The position numbers were made by a program, and so were the translations under genes. The notes under the pieces were generated by a model. That model saw only the letters and a list, made by a program, of their open reading frames with translations, was not told the origin of the DNA and did no database searches. Positions 5,200-7,072 of a stretch of 7,072 nt of DNA are shown piece by piece (the stretch's first letter is position 1; each line of letters begins with the position of its first letter). The DNA is taken from the NCBI GenBank assembly GCA_947175045.1, contig CAMWLH010000105.1:1-7072 (forward strand), in the 5' to 3' direction. This DNA comes from an uncultured Clostridia bacterium. Lineage in GTDB: Bacteria; Bacillota; Clostridia; Oscillospirales; Ruminococcaceae.

Positions 5200-7072
5200 T
5201 TCGTGAAGTTCAGCAGTCCGCCCGCGAGTATCATACCCTTGCCGCGCTCGGAAAGCTCACATTTTACTTCAAAGGAGAAGCCCTTTGTCTTGTTCTCGAC
5301 AACTATCTTTCCGCCGTTCTCCACAATATTGCGGATATTCGCGATAACCAGTTTATCGCCCTGCTCTATCTTATCGTAATCGGCTTCGTTCACGAACTCC
5401 AGCGGAAGAATGCCGTTGTTGATAAGGTTCTGGCGGTGGATTCTCGCGAAGCTCTTGCAGATGATAGCCTTAACTCCAAGGTACAAAGGAGCAAGCGCCG
5501 CGTGCTCTCTCGACGAGCCCTGACCGTAATTCACGCCGCCGACAATTATGCTTGTTCCCGCTTCTTTAGCGCGCTTGGGGAACGTTTCGTCGCACACCGC
5601 AAAGCAGTGCTCCGAGATAGCGGGAATATTCGAGCGCAGCGGGAGTATCTTCGCGCCCGCGGGCATTATGTGGTCGGTGGTGATATTGTCGCCGACTTTA
5701 AGCGTAACTCCGCTTTCAATGCTCTCCGCAAGCGGCTTGTTCACGGGGAACGGCTTGATATTAGGACCGCGCAGCACCTCAACCTTGGGAGCCTCCTCGG
5801 GAGAAGCGGGCGGAACTATCATATTGTCGTTGATAAGGAATTTCTCGGGCATTACATAGGGAGGCATATCTCCGACAGTTCTCGGGTCGGTGAATACGCC
5901 CGTGATAGCGGAGATCGCCGCGGTCTCGGGGGAAACAAGGTATATCTGACCGTCCTTTGTGCCGCTTCTTCCCTCGAAATTGCGGTTGAACGTGCGCAGG
6001 GAAATACCCTTGGAGTTGGGAGACTGACCCATGCCTATGCAGGGACCGCAGGCACTTTCCAGTATTCTCGCACCCGCGTCTATCAGTATCGACAGCGCGC
6101 CGTTGTCCGCCAGCATATTGAACACCTGCTTAGAGCCGGGCGCGATAGCCAGCGAAACATCGGGGTGAACTGTCTTTCCCTTAAGAATATGAGCTACTTT
6201 CAACAAGTCCTGCAAGGAGGAATTGGTGCAGCTTCCTATGCAGACCTGGTCGATCTTTATCGCGCCTATCTCCTCAACAGTCTTAACGTTGTCGGGGGAA
6301 TGAGGACAAGCCGCCAGCGGAACGAGCTTGGACAGGTCGATATTTACTTCCTCGTCGTAAACCGCGTCGGGATCGGCGGAAAGCTCCACATAATCCTCTT
6401 CCCTGCCCTGCGCTTTCAAAAAGCGCAGAGTGGTTTCATCGGAGGGGAATATCGAAGTGGTAGCGCCCAGCTCCGCGCCCATATTGGTTATGGTCGCGCG
6501 CTCGGGAACGGAAAGATACTTCACGCCCTCTCCGCAGTACTCCATAACCTTGCCGACGCCGCCCTTTACGGAAAGTATGCGCAGAACCTCAAGAATAACG
6601 TCCTTTGCGGAAACCCAGTCATTCAGCTTTCCCGTAAGGTTTATCTTAACCACCTTGGGCATAGTGATATAATAAGCGCCGCCGCCCATAGCAACCGCAA
6701 CGTCCAGACCGCCCGCGCCCATGGCGAGCATTCCTATGCCGCCGCCCGTAGGCGTATGGCTGTCCGAACCGATAAGCGTCTTGCCGGGCTTTCCGAAGCG
6801 CTCCAGATGTATCTGATGGCATATTCCGTTGCCGGGGCGCGAGAACCATATCCCATGCTTTTTGGCAACAGATCCTATAAAGCGGTGGTCGTCAGCGTTT
6901 TCAAAACCGCTTTGCAGCGTGTTGTGATCTATGTATGCTACCGAGCGCTCGGTCTTTACCCGCTCCACGCCCATAGCCTCAAACTGAAGATATGCCATTG
7001 TTCCTGTCGCGTCCTGCGTCAGGGTCTGATCAATTTTCAGTCCGATTTCCGTTCCCTTTATCATCTCTCCGT
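5187..7072 (-). CDS. acnA: Aconitate hydratase (5' end outside window)
   Basis: Isomerises citrate to isocitrate through cis-aconitate with a [4Fe-4S] cluster. Counting from the Met at 7064, cluster ligands are Cys279 in CIGSCTNSS and Cys339/Cys342 in SACGPCIGMGQ. Other landmarks are IDQTLTQDATGTMAYLQFE (11-29), GSDSHTPTGGGIGMLAMGAGG (99-119), DNITTDHIMPAG in the C-terminal swivel domain, GSSREHAAL (516-524) and SFARIHRQN (about 537-545). The frame stays open past the Met at 7064 to the window edge (Gly-Glu before Met). Family members have about 20 further residues here, so that Met is internal and the true start lies beyond 7072. GGAG directly before it is too close (2-3 nt) to be its ribosome binding site. 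With about 645 residues in all, this is the short form, not the roughly 900-residue Bacillus CitB/IRP type. It is the first visible gene of the string ending with rex. Confidence 0.96.
   Translation of the reverse strand, partial: GEMIKGTEIGLKIDQTLTQDATGTMAYLQFEAMGVERVKTERSVAYIDHNTLQSGFENADDHRFIGSVAKKHGIWFSRPGNGICHQIHLERFGKPGKTLIGSDSHTPTGGGIGMLAMGAGGLDVAVAMGGGAYYITMPKVVKINLTGKLNDWVSAKDVILEVLRILSVKGGVGKVMEYCGEGVKYLSVPERATITNMGAELGATTSIFPSDETTLRFLKAQGREEDYVELSADPDAVYDEEVNIDLSKLVPLAACPHSPDNVKTVEEIGAIKIDQVCIGSCTNSSLQDLLKVAHILKGKTVHPDVSLAIAPGSKQVFNMLADNGALSILIDAGARILESACGPCIGMGQSPNSKGISLRTFNRNFEGRSGTKDGQIYLVSPETAAISAITGVFTDPRTVGDMPPYVMPEKFLINDNMIVPPASPEEAPKVEVLRGPNIKPFPVNKPLAESIESGVTLKVGDNITTDHIMPAGAKILPLRSNIPAISEHCFAVCDETFPKRAKEAGTSIIVGGVNYGQGSSREHAALAPLYLGVKAIICKSFARIHRQNLINNGILPLEFVNEADYDKIEQGDKLVIANIRNIVENGGKIVVENKTKGFSFEVKCELSERGKGMILAGGLLNFTKCNG

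Larger units (their letters stand above)
2807..7072 (-). other. Operon: aconitase, small ORF(s), isocitrate dehydrogenase, rex
   Basis: All genes face left with gaps of 14 and 23 nt between the last three, a possible overlap through the 35-residue frame, and no internal terminator. The only strong hairpin plus T-tract is after rex at 2837-2807. The promoter lies upstream of the window. Co-transcription is inferred from spacing. Confidence 0.75.

Noticed and set aside
1..7072. CRISPR arrays, tRNA or rRNA genes, insertion sequences, attachment sites
   Set aside because: No direct-repeat/spacer pattern, cloverleaf, transposase motif or terminal inverted repeat was seen on either strand.

Overview
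The window most likely comes from a low-GC-lineage Firmicute, a Clostridia member of the Oscillospiraceae/Ruminococcus type. This is inferred from a clostridial-style Rex, a SpoIID-family protein, an XRE regulator with a glycine-repeat tail, strong GGAGG ribosome binding sites and sigma-A-like promoters. Codons are fairly GC-rich by eye. No species can be named from the sequence alone.

Layout, left to right. Positions 1-724 (minus) hold the N-terminal 241 codons of a citrate synthase, cut by the window edge. Positions 725-883 form a divergent intergenic region with a near-consensus citrate synthase promoter whose 17-bp spacer is almost filled by a 15-bp dyad. Positions 884-1813 (plus) encode a membrane-anchored SpoIID-domain protein that seems to have lost the usual catalytic and zinc-region residues. 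A hairpin at 1819-1845 separates it from a convergent XRE regulator (1852-2649, minus) whose C-terminal half is a run of glycine-ended pentads. Positions 2650-2848 hold the XRE promoter, several dyads and a strong terminator. From 7072 down to 2849 (minus) runs one tight gene string: aconitase (5' end outside the window), a possible 35-residue ORF, an unrecognised 107-residue protein, NADP-type isocitrate dehydrogenase, and the redox repressor Rex, closed by the terminator at 2807-2837.

Together, citrate synthase, aconitase and isocitrate dehydrogenase make the oxidative branch from oxaloacetate plus acetyl-CoA to 2-oxoglutarate, the route anaerobes use for glutamate and nitrogen assimilation. 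Rex senses the NADH/NAD+ ratio, and its place as last gene of the aconitase/IDH string suggests that carbon flow into 2-oxoglutarate and redox sensing are expressed together. Citrate synthase lies about 2 kb away under its own promoter. No 2-oxoglutarate dehydrogenase, RNA gene, CRISPR array or mobile element was seen.

The parts not explained by known families are the 107-residue protein and the small ORF inside the aconitase-IDH string, the pentad-repeat regulator, and the degenerate SpoIID-like protein.
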